Positions 7,856-16,555 of a stretch of DNA of 64,000 nucleotides are shown piece after piece. The position numbers and the translations under genes were made by a program. Every line of letters starts with the position of its first letter. Position 1 is the stretch's first letter. Below the pieces are notes generated by a model. It saw nothing but the letters and a program-made list of their open reading frames with translations, made no database searches and had not been told where the DNA came from. The DNA comes from Arthrobacter rhizosphaerae (GTDB taxonomy: Bacteria; Actinomycetota; Actinomycetes; Actinomycetales; Micrococcaceae): NCBI RefSeq assembly GCF_023062595.1, contig NZ_JALLAN010000021.1, positions 19,022 through 83,021 of the forward strand, read 5' to 3'.

Positions 7856-8941
7856 ATGCAAAAAATAAAAGCTCTCGCTGCCGGTATTGCCGCTGTTCTT
7901 GCTTTGGCCGGTTGTGGTGGTGCGCCAGGGACGGCGTCCCCTTCCGGATCTTCCTCGGAAGCTTCGGGCGGACCCACCGGAGAAACGTTGATTGTTTATA
8001 CGAATTCCAACGGCGAGGGCCGGGGTGAGTGGCTGACCGAAAAGGCAGCAGCTGCCGGTTTCAAGATCGAAATCGTTGGCGCAGGCGGCGCGGATGCCAC
8101 CAACAAGCTCATCGCCGAGAAGAATAACCCGATCGCCGATGTCGCCTTCGGGTTGAACAACATGTACTTCGAGCAAGTCAAGGCCGGCGGCGCAATCGAG
8201 CCCTACACGCCGTCCTGGGCAGAGGAAGTTGATTCTGAACTCGGCGACAAAAGCGAAGACAAAGCCTATTGGCCGCTGGTAAAGCAGGCCATTCTGCTCG
8301 GCTATAACTCCGATAAATTCAGCGCCGACAAAGCACCAAAGGACTGGACGGACTTGTGGAGCAAGGACGAATTCAAGGACCGGTATGAGCGGGTCACAGG
8401 CTTGGGGACGGCCACATCCCAATTGGTATTGGCCAGTATTCTCACCCGCTATAAAGACGATTCCGGTGACCTGGGAATTTCCGATGAAGGCTGGAGCCAG
8501 ATCGAACAATACTTCCAGCATGGCAGCCCCGCGGTTCCAAAGACCGATCTTTTTGCCCGGATTGCAGGCGGCGAAGTGGACATGGGCCAGATGCCGTCGT
8601 CCATCATCCCTGAACGCGAGAAGACCTTCAAAGTGAATGTCGACGTCGTCAAGCCTTCCGTGGGTGTGCCGTTCGCGGTGGAGCAGGTTGCGCTGGTGAA
8701 GGGAACGGACAAGAAGGAGGAGGCGCTGAAGTTCATCGACTGGTTCGGCGGGGCCGAATTCCAGGGCGAATGGGCCCAGAAGTTCAACTCCATGCCCGTC
8801 AACAACCTTGCCGTCGCGAAGGCGAAGCCTGAAGTGGTGGAGTTCGTGAATTCGCTGAAGCAGCAGGACATCGACTGGACGTTCGTCCAGGAGAACATCG
8901 GTGCCTGGGTGGAGAAGATCGAGCTCGAATACATGACGTAG
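7856..8941 (+). CDS. ABC transporter substrate-binding lipoprotein (iron(III)-type family)
   Basis: The 361-residue protein has a short lipoprotein signal with lipobox LALAGC (cysteine at about residue 20), then a Ser/Gly-rich linker and a periplasmic-binding-protein fold starting LIVYTNSNGEG. It belongs to the bacterial extracellular solute-binding family that includes ferric-ion and aminoethylphosphonate binders. It would be anchored outside the membrane and deliver ligand to the permease downstream. The ligand could be iron, phosphonate or another small anion; motifs visible here do not decide. An 80-base gap separates it from the ATPase gene. Confidence 0.85.
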   Translation: MQKIKALAAGIAAVLALAGCGGAPGTASPSGSSSEASGGPTGETLIVYTNSNGEGRGEWLTEKAAAAGFKIEIVGAGGADATNKLIAEKNNPIADVAFGLNNMYFEQVKAGGAIEPYTPSWAEEVDSELGDKSEDKAYWPLVKQAILLGYNSDKFSADKAPKDWTDLWSKDEFKDRYERVTGLGTATSQLVLASILTRYKDDSGDLGISDEGWSQIEQYFQHGSPAVPKTDLFARIAGGEVDMGQMPSSIIPEREKTFKVNVDVVKPSVGVPFAVEQVALVKGTDKKEEALKFIDWFGGAEFQGEWAQKFNSMPVNNLAVAKAKPEVVEFVNSLKQQDIDWTFVQENIGAWVEKIELEYMT

Positions 8942-9020
8942 GACGGACGACGGGCGGAACCTGAGCCGCCCGTCACCGCCTTTTACGTCCTCGAACAACT
9001 CCTTCCAGACAGGCTTTCCC

Positions 9021-10169
9021 ATGATCCGCTTGGACAACATCGAAGTTACCTTTGGAGATTTCATCGCCATCCCCGGTTTGACGCTGGAGGTGGAACAAGG
9101 GGAGTTCTTTACCCTGCTGGGACCTTCCGGCTGCGGAAAAACGACGGCGTTGCGCACCTTGGCGGGGTTCATCGAACCGTCCGCGGGAGATGTCTATGTC
9201 GACGGCAAGGCCGTAACCCGGCTCCCAAGTGACAAGCGCCAGGTAGGCATGGTGTTCCAGAACTATGCGCTGTTTCCCAGCATGAGCGTGTGGGAGAACA
9301 TCGCCTTTGGCCTTCGCGTGCGCAAGGAAAAGCCGGCGGACAGCGACAGGATGGTGCGCGAAATCGCCCGGCGGGTTGATCTATCGGATGCACAGCTGAG
9401 TAAGAACGTCGCGGAACTGTCCGGCGGACAACAGCAACGTGTGGCGGTGGCCCGGGCGTTGGTGCTCCAGCCCAAGATCCTGCTTCTTGACGAGCCCTTG
9501 TCCAACCTCGATGCCAAGCTCAGGCACCAGTTGCGGCAACAACTCAAGGACCTGCAAAGCGAATTCGGCATTACCACCGTCTACGTCACCCACGATCAGG
9601 ACGAAGCCCTGGCCATGAGTGACCGGGTTGCCGTATTCAACAAGGGCATGGTGGAACAAGTGGGCACGCCGCAGACCATTTACGACGAATCCGCCACGGA
9701 ATTCGTTTGCAACTTCATCGGCGACAGTTCTGCCCTGACGCCTGAGTTCATCGGCGAACTCAACCGGCAGTCCCGCACCCATTTGGACCCCGATGCCCGC
9801 TCGTACCTCCGGGTGGAGAAGGCCTCGCTGGCACCGGGCATAAGTGAATCGGGCTCGGGCACCGATGCACGCTCAGATTTTGGCGCAGACTTGGGCACGG
9901 ATTTTGGCGCAGCCGTTCCCGAAGGAGCAGTTGCTGTCGGGGGGACCGTGGTCTCCCGGACCTACCATGGGCTTCACAGCAGATACCGGGTGAAATCCCA
10001 CGGCTCCGAGTTGAGCATCATTGTCCGGGAGGACGGGAGCAGGCGGCCTGAGTCCGGGGCCCGGGTCACTGTCCATGTCAGGCCTGAACATGTGCTGCAA
10101 TATCATCCGAAGACGGGGAGCAGGCTCGAAAATCAAGCCCTGGCGACCTCGGCCACCTCGCAGTCATGA
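9021..10169 (+). CDS. ABC transporter ATP-binding protein
   Basis: The 382-residue ATPase has Walker A GPSGCGKTT (residues 34-42), signature LSGGQQQR near 133, Walker B ILLLDEP near 153 and the D-loop SNLDAKLRHQLR. The C-terminal 130 residues form a TOBE-like regulatory domain. This domain contains an odd low-complexity insert rich in Asp, Phe and Gly (repeats of DFGADLGTDFGA, residues about 285-297). It powers import of the ligand bound by the upstream lipoprotein, and its stop overlaps the permease start by four bases. Confidence 0.93.
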   Translation: MIRLDNIEVTFGDFIAIPGLTLEVEQGEFFTLLGPSGCGKTTALRTLAGFIEPSAGDVYVDGKAVTRLPSDKRQVGMVFQNYALFPSMSVWENIAFGLRVRKEKPADSDRMVREIARRVDLSDAQLSKNVAELSGGQQQRVAVARALVLQPKILLLDEPLSNLDAKLRHQLRQQLKDLQSEFGITTVYVTHDQDEALAMSDRVAVFNKGMVEQVGTPQTIYDESATEFVCNFIGDSSALTPEFIGELNRQSRTHLDPDARSYLRVEKASLAPGISESGSGTDARSDFGADLGTDFGAAVPEGAVAVGGTVVSRTYHGLHSRYRVKSHGSELSIIVREDGSRRPESGARVTVHVRPEHVLQYHPKTGSRLENQALATSATSQS

Positions 10170-11953
10170 GCGGAACATCGGCCAGGTCAATGCTGAGATC
10201 GCCCTTCGTGATTGTGGTGGGCGTGGCCCTGACCTGGTTCATCGCTGCATTCCTCGTCTGGCCAAATGCGAACGTATTGATCGCCACATTTTTCCCCGAC
10301 GGCCGCTTTTCCGGCAGGGCGGCTGAAAAGCTCCTGTCCTCCGACCGCGCCATGAAATCCCTAGGCAACAGCTTCATGTTGGCGGTGGCCCTCTCCATCA
10401 CAGTCAACATTGTGGGGATCTTCATTGTGCTGGTGACGCACTACTTCAAGATCCGCGGGTCCCGGATCTTGTTCCTGGGCTACGCCACCACCTTCATCTA
10501 CGGCGGCATTGTGCTCGCTGCCGGCTATAAGTTCATCTACGGCGAGAAGGGCATTGTCACGGTTCTCTTGGCCGGCATGTTCCCCGGGATGGATGCAGGC
10601 TGGTTCTCGGGCTTCTTTGCCGTCCTGGTGGTCATGACTTTTGCCACCACCACCAACCACATGCTCTTTGTTGCCAACGCGTTGAAAGGCGTGGATTTCC
10701 AGACCATTGAAGCCGCCAGGAACATGGGCGCTTCAACCTGGACCATCCTCCGCCGGATCGTCCTGCCCATGCTCAAGCCCACACTGTTTGCGGCCACCAT
10801 CCTGTCCTTCCTGACCGGATTGGGCGCCCTAAGCGCACCCCAGGTCCTGGGCGGCCGGGAGTTCCAGACCATCACCCCGATGATCCTGACCTTCACCAAC
10901 AGCCCCACGTCCCGGGACCTCGCCGCCTTGCTTGCCGTGATCCTTGGTGTGGCCACCATCCTGATGCTTGCCGTGATGACCCGTCTGGAAAAGGGCGGCA
11001 CCTACTTCTCGCTTTCCAAGGTGTCCTCACGCCTCGAGAAGCAGGCCATCACAAACCCGTTGGCCAACGTCCTGATACATGTGGCCGCTTATCTGCTCTT
11101 TGCCGTGTACACCCTGCCGGTTGTCCTGATCGTGCTCTATTCATTCGCCGACAGTGCAGCTATCCAAACCGGTCAACTGTCCCTGTCCAGCCTCACCCTG
11201 GAGAACTATGTCAGGGTGCTAACCCAGCCTTCCGGCCTTCGTCCGTTCATCATCAGCATTGTCTACAGCGCCCTGGCTGCCGTCATCACGGTCGGAGGGC
11301 TTCTGTTCGTCGCTCGGCTGATCCAGAAGCACCAGAACTGGCTCACCTCGCTCTTCGAATACCTCCTGCACATCCCGTGGATCCTGCCATCAGCACTCCT
11401 CGCCCTGGGCCTGATCATCAGCTACGACCATCCGAATCCCCTGGTCGGCGGAGCCGTCCTGACCGGGACCACAGTCATCCTGCTGATCGCTTTCGTCACC
11501 GTCAAGATCCCTTTTACCCTCAGGATGCTCAAGGCAACATTCACCACAGTGAACTCCTCGCTGGAGGAGGCCGCAGCCATTATGGGAGCCAGGACGCTGT
11601 ATATATTCCGCCGTATCCTGTTGCCGATTGTCCTGCCCACAGCCGCGGCCATCGCTGCACTGAACTTCAACAGCATGCTGGACGACTATGACACCGCCAT
11701 TTTCCTGGCCCATCCGCTCTTCCAGCCGCTTGGACTGATCATCAAGGCCAACACCGACGGGGCCGAAGGCGTAGATGGAGTCTCGAACACCTTCGTCTAC
11801 ACGGTGCTGCTGATGGTGATCACCGGGTTCACGATGTACCTCGTGTACGGGCGTGCCCGCCGTCGTGGTGGCCGAGCAAGCCAGAAGCTCCCGACGTCGC
11901 CAACAACTGCCGATACCCCCGTCCCGGTCACGGTTTCCAGTTCTGCCCGGTAG
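10166..11953 (+). CDS. ABC transporter permease, two fused permease domains
   Basis: This 595-residue protein contains two six-helix BPD_transp_1 modules in one chain. Each has an EAA loop for docking the ATPase: EAARNMGASTWTILRR near residue 182 and EEAAAIMGARTLYIFRR near residue 466. The fused FbpB-like architecture is typical of ferric-iron and aminoethylphosphonate/putrescine-type importers and lets the protein act as the whole membrane channel. It overlaps the ATPase gene and ends the operon. A 59-bp repeat follows the stop codon. Confidence 0.92.
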   Translation: MSGTSARSMLRSPFVIVVGVALTWFIAAFLVWPNANVLIATFFPDGRFSGRAAEKLLSSDRAMKSLGNSFMLAVALSITVNIVGIFIVLVTHYFKIRGSRILFLGYATTFIYGGIVLAAGYKFIYGEKGIVTVLLAGMFPGMDAGWFSGFFAVLVVMTFATTTNHMLFVANALKGVDFQTIEAARNMGASTWTILRRIVLPMLKPTLFAATILSFLTGLGALSAPQVLGGREFQTITPMILTFTNSPTSRDLAALLAVILGVATILMLAVMTRLEKGGTYFSLSKVSSRLEKQAITNPLANVLIHVAAYLLFAVYTLPVVLIVLYSFADSAAIQTGQLSLSSLTLENYVRVLTQPSGLRPFIISIVYSALAAVITVGGLLFVARLIQKHQNWLTSLFEYLLHIPWILPSALLALGLIISYDHPNPLVGGAVLTGTTVILLIAFVTVKIPFTLRMLKATFTTVNSSLEEAAAIMGARTLYIFRRILLPIVLPTAAAIAALNFNSMLDDYDTAIFLAHPLFQPLGLIIKANTDGAEGVDGVSNTFVYTVLLMVITGFTMYLVYGRARRRGGRASQKLPTSPTTADTPVPVTVSSSAR

Positions 11954-11978
11954 CCAAAACGTCCGCGCTCCCCGCCAC

Positions 11979-12037
11979 GCACGGCCCTCCCCCGCTTAAG
12001 CGTTGCTGGGCAGGGCCGCGTGTGCGGGGCAGGGCCG
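11979..12037 (+). repeat. 59-bp intergenic repeat, copy 2
   Basis: This is the second copy of the element at 7687-7745, same orientation. Its core holds the palindrome CGCTTAAGCG. It sits between the stop codon of the importer permease and the 3' end of pobA, so it could also function as a hairpin between converging transcripts. Confidence 0.65.
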
Positions 12038-12060
12038 GTTGTGTGGGAGAGAAGGCCCTC

Positions 12061-13251
12061 CTATGCTGCTCCCGGCCAGCCGGTGTATGCCTCAGCCAGG
12101 TATGCCTGGCCGTGGCTGGAGGAAACCACCGAGTTAAGCTCCCCCAGTTGGCGGGCGCGTGAAAAGTCGTCAGCGTCCGCGGGGGTGTGCAGCATCGATG
12201 TCATCCAGTACGAGAATTGCTGGGCTTTCCACACCCGGTCCAGGGCGCGGCTGCTGTATGAGTCCAACAGATCACTCGAACCGCGGGAGTAGTAGCTGTC
12301 CAGCCCCTCGAACAACATCTTTACGTCGTGGATCGCCAGGTTGAGGCCCTTCGCCCCGGTGGGGGGAACGGTGTGGGCCGCGTCCCCGGCCAGGAACAGA
12401 TTGCCATGGCGCATGGGTGTGTGGACAAAGCTGCGGAATTTCAGGACCATTTTGTCGATGACCGGTCCCTCCTTGAGGGTGAACCCATTGCCATTCACCC
12501 GGCTGCGGAAGGTTTCCCAGATGCGGTCATCGTTCCACTCGGCCACGTTCTCGTCGGGATCACACTGAAAGTACATGCGCTGAACGGTGGGAGTGCGCTG
12601 GCTGATCAGGGCGAAGCCGTTCTCCGAATTTGCGTAGATCAATTCATCGGAACTCCGCGGAGCCTCTGCCAGAATCCCGAACCAGGCAAAGGGATATTCG
12701 TGGAAATACCATTTCCTGCGGGCTTCAGGGATCTGCAGCCGGCACTGGCTGCGGGAGCCGTCTGCACCCGCGATGAAGTCGGCCTTGAGTTCATAGTCCA
12801 CGCCATTTGCCCCGGTAAACCAGATTCTCGGTTTGCCTTCGATGTCGTGAACACTGGTGCCGGTCACGCTGTAGCGGATGTCGCCGTCGTCGGCCTCCCG
12901 TCGCGCAGCGAGGTCTTTAAAGACATCTGTCTGGGGATAAAGCCACACGGACTCCCCCACCAGCTCTTTGAAGTCGATTCGGTGAGACTCGCCGTTGAAG
13001 CGTAGTTCAATGCCGTCATGACGATCACCGTCCCGTAGCACACGGTCCGATACACCGCTGTCCACCAGCATGTTCACGGTTCCGTGTTCCAGGATGCCGG
13101 CGCGCACCGTTTCGGCGATCTCCTCCCGGCTGCGGATCTCGACCACCGTTGAGGCAATCCCGGATTTCGCCAAGAGGTGCGAAAGCATCAGCCCGGCGGG
13201 TCCTGCCCCCAGGATGGCCACCTGGGTGGTGACGACGGTACGTGGTGCCAT
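12061..13251 (-). CDS. pobA: 4-hydroxybenzoate 3-monooxygenase
   Basis: PobA hydroxylates 4-hydroxybenzoate to protocatechuate with FAD, NAD(P)H and oxygen. The 396-residue protein has the FAD motif GAGPAGLMLSHLL at residues 13-25, the NAD(P)H/FAD motif around GADGSRSQCR, and GDAAHTVPPTGAKGLNLAIHDV near residue 287, which is characteristic of PobA. The ATG at 13251 has a GAGGAA ribosome site five bases upstream. Its product feeds the pca operon at 34-42 kb. Upstream lie two dyads, one matching the site in front of the adjacent regulator gene. Confidence 0.95.
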   Translation of the reverse strand: MAPRTVVTTQVAILGAGPAGLMLSHLLAKSGIASTVVEIRSREEIAETVRAGILEHGTVNMLVDSGVSDRVLRDGDRHDGIELRFNGESHRIDFKELVGESVWLYPQTDVFKDLAARREADDGDIRYSVTGTSVHDIEGKPRIWFTGANGVDYELKADFIAGADGSRSQCRLQIPEARRKWYFHEYPFAWFGILAEAPRSSDELIYANSENGFALISQRTPTVQRMYFQCDPDENVAEWNDDRIWETFRSRVNGNGFTLKEGPVIDKMVLKFRSFVHTPMRHGNLFLAGDAAHTVPPTGAKGLNLAIHDVKMLFEGLDSYYSRGSSDLLDSYSSRALDRVWKAQQFSYWMTSMLHTPADADDFSRARQLGELNSVVSSSHGQAYLAEAYTGWPGAA

Positions 13252-13314
13252 GGTATTCCTCGCTTCATCGCAGTAGGCCGGGAGCAAAGGGCCGGCTTGT
13301 TGATCTGGCACCAG

Positions 13315-13344
13315 TGTGACGCGAGCGGACCTCCTCGCGTCACA
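13315..13344. promoter_or_regulatory. Perfect 11-bp dyad upstream of pobA
   Basis: TGTGACGCGAG (13315-13325) and CTCGCGTCACA (13334-13344) are perfectly complementary around an 8-base loop. It is 64-93 bases upstream of the pobA start, immediately beyond the IclR-type site. It could be a terminator hairpin for the regulator gene (no T-tract follows) or a second operator. Confidence 0.45.
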
Positions 13345-13346
13345 TC

Positions 13347-13365
13347 AATTCCGTTGAACGGAATT
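13347..13365. promoter_or_regulatory. Predicted IclR-family operator of pobA
   Basis: AATTCCGTTGAACGGAATT is a perfect 19-bp palindrome with a central G. It lies about 100 bases upstream of pobA and overlaps the stop codon of the regulator gene. The core TTCC-R-TTGAA-Y-GGAA recurs upstream of that regulator at 14172-14186, so one protein, probably PobR, is inferred to bind both. Confidence 0.75.
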
Positions 13366-14113
13366 ACAGCGCAGCATTCCCTAGTTGCCGCCCAATTCCG
13401 CGGGCCGCTGTCTGGAGTGCCGGAACTAGAGCGTGCAGACGCATCTCCTGTAGGGGAACAACGACGCCGAGAGCGGCCAGGGCGTTCCTTTTCCGGTCAA
13501 GAACCGGCACGGCAATACCCCAGGTGTCCGGGTCCACTACCCCGGCCAGCTGTGCGTACCCCTGAAGGTTTGTCTCGGCCAGGAGCGAACGCATGTCGCG
13601 GCGGCTCAGCCGGCCGGAGGGATCCGCGAACTGCTCCAGATACTCCCCTTGAACTCCCTTTGGCTTGAAGGCCATCAGTGCGACGCCGGCCGATGAGATG
13701 TGCACCGGCATTCGTCCCGCAATTTGCGCCCTGTTGGCAACCGATCCCCGGCGGGACAACCTTTCCACAAACAAGACTTCCCAACCGTCCAGGACCGCCA
13801 GGTTCACGTTCTGGTTCAGGACCTGTTGGATGTCCTCCATAAAGGGTAAAGCCGCCTGCCGCAGGACGAGCGCGGGGGAATTTCGGTTTACGAGCTCCCA
13901 TAGACGCAGTCCCAGCCGTACCGAACCGCCGTCGCCCAGGTCCACCAGTCCATGCTGGGCGAGTTGCCGGACCAGCCGGTGGGCGGTGGTGAGCGGAAGC
14001 CCGGAACGCCCGGCAAGCTCTGAAAGCTGCAGCGTGCTCACGCCGTCGGGAAATGCGGCGATGACCCGCACGATGCGGTCCACCACGGAGTCTCCGGACT
14101 CAGAGTTGGCCAC
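13364..14113 (-). CDS. pobR: IclR family transcriptional regulator of pobA
   Basis: The 249-residue protein has an N-terminal winged helix (VSTLQLSELAGRSGLPLTTAHRLVRQL, residues about 26-52) and the IclR effector-binding domain. It lies just upstream of pobA in the same direction, and identical-type palindromes occur in front of both genes, so it is inferred to control pobA and itself in response to 4-hydroxybenzoate or protocatechuate. Whether it activates or represses is not visible. I chose the GTG at 14113, preceded by GGGAG five bases upstream; an in-frame start at 14161 would add 16 residues and overlap the regulatory region. Confidence 0.85.
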   Translation of the reverse strand: MANSESGDSVVDRIVRVIAAFPDGVSTLQLSELAGRSGLPLTTAHRLVRQLAQHGLVDLGDGGSVRLGLRLWELVNRNSPALVLRQAALPFMEDIQQVLNQNVNLAVLDGWEVLFVERLSRRGSVANRAQIAGRMPVHISSAGVALMAFKPKGVQGEYLEQFADPSGRLSRRDMRSLLAETNLQGYAQLAGVVDPDTWGIAVPVLDRKRNALAALGVVVPLQEMRLHALVPALQTAARGIGRQLGNAAL

Positions 14114-14171
14114 GGCCTCCCCACCTCCTCCCGGCACGTAGGAGAACTTCCTAAAGTTCACCCAGCAGTGC

Positions 14172-14186
14172 TTCCATTGAATGGAA
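14172..14186. promoter_or_regulatory. Predicted autoregulatory IclR-family operator
   Basis: TTCCATTGAATGGAA is a perfect 15-bp palindrome, 59-73 bases upstream of the GTG start of the IclR regulator gene. It shares its core with the site in front of pobA at 13347-13365, differing only at one symmetric pair. Confidence 0.75.
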
Positions 14187-14221
14187 ATTCCGCTTTCACC
14201 CTACCCCGCGTCAGGCGAAAG

Positions 14222-15385
14222 TCAGAGGGACCGGTTAAGGCTCCGGCGCAGCAGCAAGGAGCCGAGCAGCAACAGCGCAATCGCCATCGCCGCAAGCACT
14301 CCGAGTTGAGGCAGGATGTCGCCCAACGTGCCTTCGTGCCGCTGGATCTCGGCAAAGGCGTCGTACGCGTACCGGTGTGGAGTGATGTAGGAGACCGCCC
14401 TGAGGGTCTCCGGGAACAGTTCCGGCGGCACCATGCAGCCGCCCAACCCGGCCAGAACCAAGCCGGCCCCGACCCCCACGCCCGAAGCGGCGCCGTCGTT
14501 GTCCATCACGGAACCGATCACCATGGCCGCCGCCGCTGAAACGGTGCAGAACAATGCCAGAACCATGACTGACAGCGGAATACTCCCCCACTGGACGCCG
14601 AAGAGCAGCGCAGTCCCAAGCATGATGTAGCCACCTTGCACCAACGCAATCGCGAACCTGCCCAGGGCCTGCCCGCTTGAAACTGGTGCAGCCAACATCC
14701 GCGGAACCACTCCCAGTCGCCTTGCCTGGATCAGGGTGGTGGCACCCGTCAAAGAACTCAAGAACACAAAAAGCAGCAGCTGCTGGGCTGCTCCAAGGTC
14801 GAACTGGCCCAGGCCGCGGAACTCCTGGGCAATTTCACTGGTATCCACCACCTCCACTTTCGGGGCGGAAAGCCTCTGCGAGGCGGCAGCGAGCGCATCA
14901 CCCGCCTGCCCTGCCGTCAGGCCGGCCTGGGTGAGGGCGGCGAGCTGTCCACGCTCCACGTTGACCGATTGAATGGCCGTACGCACCTGTTGCATCACTG
15001 CCTGTGCGCCGGACTGGGACCCCATCACCACTTCAATCTCGGCGGGCCGCCCGGCTTCGGAACCACGGGCATCGAACTCTGCAGCAGCCGTCTCAGAGAT
15101 GAACAGCCCGACGTCGGTGCTGCCGCGGCTCAGCTCCTGCCGCACAGCATCCGAACCCGCAAAGGTGACATCGACGTCGGCTGCTTCAAGTTTCGTCTTG
15201 ACGGCCTCCGCCACTGCCGTTCCCGAACCCGAAATGGCCACCCGCGATTGCCCGGCACCCGCTCCGAACTGTGAGCCGATCAGAAGGATCAGCATGAGCG
15301 GGAAGATGAACACAAAGAAGATGTTGGACCTGTCCCGCAGGAACCGTTTCAGCTCCACAGCCGCGAGGGCCAGCACTGCCGTCAT
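14222..15385 (-). CDS. ABC-2 type exporter permease (second subunit)
   Basis: The 387-residue permease has one N-terminal membrane helix (NIFFVFIFPLMLILLIGSQFG in its hydrophobic core), a large external domain of about 170 residues, then five C-terminal helices, the layout of DrrB/YhgE-type ABC-2 exporters. It forms a heterodimer with the paralogous permease encoded upstream, whose stop codon it overlaps by four bases, and is energised by the ATPase at 16556-17539. The exported substrate is unknown; drugs, lipids or peptides are possible. Confidence 0.88.
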   Translation of the reverse strand: MTAVLALAAVELKRFLRDRSNIFFVFIFPLMLILLIGSQFGAGAGQSRVAISGSGTAVAEAVKTKLEAADVDVTFAGSDAVRQELSRGSTDVGLFISETAAAEFDARGSEAGRPAEIEVVMGSQSGAQAVMQQVRTAIQSVNVERGQLAALTQAGLTAGQAGDALAAASQRLSAPKVEVVDTSEIAQEFRGLGQFDLGAAQQLLLFVFLSSLTGATTLIQARRLGVVPRMLAAPVSSGQALGRFAIALVQGGYIMLGTALLFGVQWGSIPLSVMVLALFCTVSAAAAMVIGSVMDNDGAASGVGVGAGLVLAGLGGCMVPPELFPETLRAVSYITPHRYAYDAFAEIQRHEGTLGDILPQLGVLAAMAIALLLLGSLLLRRSLNRSL

Positions 15386-16554
15386 GCCCGCGCCCCCCGG
15401 TCCGGAATGATCCTGGCTATAACCAGACAGGCGCCGGCGAACACCAGCATCACCGCGATGGGAGCGCCAACCTCAGGCAAGCCGCCCCCGCCAGCGGAAA
15501 TCCCCAGGCCGCGGATGAATGCACCAACCGGATTGATATCCAGAAGGGTCTGCGCGAATCCGGAGCCCTGGATCGGAAAGAATGCCCCGCCTGCAATACC
15601 GAGCACCATCGCCAGGATGGACTGCGCCACGTTGGCCTGTTCAGCGGTCCTGACCATGCGTGCCACGATGAAAGTAAGGCTCGTTGCCGCGGCCACCACG
15701 CTGAGAACCAGCACCCCAACCACCAGCGGGGACCCGAAATCCACTCCAAAAAGCAGCGACCCCGTCACCAGCAACACTCCGGTGGCTGCCACGCCAAGGA
15801 TATAGCCGACGGCGGCCTTGGAAGCCACAATGATTCCGTGGCCGAGGGGCATGGACTTCAGCCGCGCCAGGGTGCCTTGCTCGCGCTCCGCCAGCAGCCC
15901 CAGGACTCCGAAACCAACGGTAAACATCAGGAAGAGACCGGCCTGGCCGGCAACCAATGTTCCCTGGAACGAGAGCTGCTCGTCCGAGGCCCGGCCTTCT
16001 TTGAGGGTCAGGGCAGGGGCTCGGGCCGCCGCCTGGTTCCCGATCGCGGCAATTGCTTCCGGGGGCAGTCCGGCCGCACCCGCCGCGGCCGCTGCTACGG
16101 AAGCGGCGTGCAACTGGTCCACCACTCCAACCACCACAGAAATGAGGACGTCCGTTTCCAGCCCGGCACCGTCGCCCTGAACCACCTGCACCGTGGGGGA
16201 TGACCCCGATCTGAGCGAGCTGCCAAAGTCATCAGGGATGATGATTGCCACGTCGGCTGCCCCTGAGCGGGCAGCAGCACGGGCGTCATCCGCGGACATC
16301 CTGTTGAGGGTAACGTCCACCACCTCCTGGGACTCCATGGTGTCCAGAACGGCTGTGGCGAGCTGGTCGGCGTTGGCAGCGCTTGCCGCAACTGTCACAG
16401 GTTCCAGCCCGGGGTCGTCGCTGCCGAAACCGCCTGTCACAAGGCTCAGCACCCCCATTAAGGCGAGCGGAACAACGAGTGAAAAAACGAAGACTGATCT
16501 ATCCCTGACCCGTTGCCTCAGGTCCTTAAGAGTCATGATCCACAGCTGGCGCAT
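15382..16554 (-). CDS. ABC-2 type exporter permease (first subunit)
   Basis: The 390-residue protein has the same layout as its neighbour: an N-terminal helix (VFVFSLVVPLALMGVLSLVTG), a large extracytoplasmic region, and a C-terminal block of about five helices including FLMFTVGFGVLGLLAEREQGTL in overlapping stretches. The EREQGTL-R-K motif is the conserved cytoplasmic loop of ABC-2 permeases. It starts one base after the stop of the ATPase gene and overlaps the next permease by an ATGA junction, so the three genes are one operon. Confidence 0.88.
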   Translation of the reverse strand: MRQLWIMTLKDLRQRVRDRSVFVFSLVVPLALMGVLSLVTGGFGSDDPGLEPVTVAASAANADQLATAVLDTMESQEVVDVTLNRMSADDARAAARSGAADVAIIIPDDFGSSLRSGSSPTVQVVQGDGAGLETDVLISVVVGVVDQLHAASVAAAAAGAAGLPPEAIAAIGNQAAARAPALTLKEGRASDEQLSFQGTLVAGQAGLFLMFTVGFGVLGLLAEREQGTLARLKSMPLGHGIIVASKAAVGYILGVAATGVLLVTGSLLFGVDFGSPLVVGVLVLSVVAAATSLTFIVARMVRTAEQANVAQSILAMVLGIAGGAFFPIQGSGFAQTLLDINPVGAFIRGLGISAGGGGLPEVGAPIAVMLVFAGACLVIARIIPDRGARA

Positions 16555-16555
16555 A

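Noticed and set aside
7850..9172. Long antisense frame across the transporter binding-protein and ATPase genes
   Set aside because: The sequence opposite encodes a complete lipoprotein and ATPase. The antisense product has no recognisable domain.
13315..13344. CRP binding site reading of the pobA dyad
   Set aside because: The TGTGA and TCACA ends are too far apart (about 20 bases between) for CRP, which needs 6. Kept only as an unassigned dyad.
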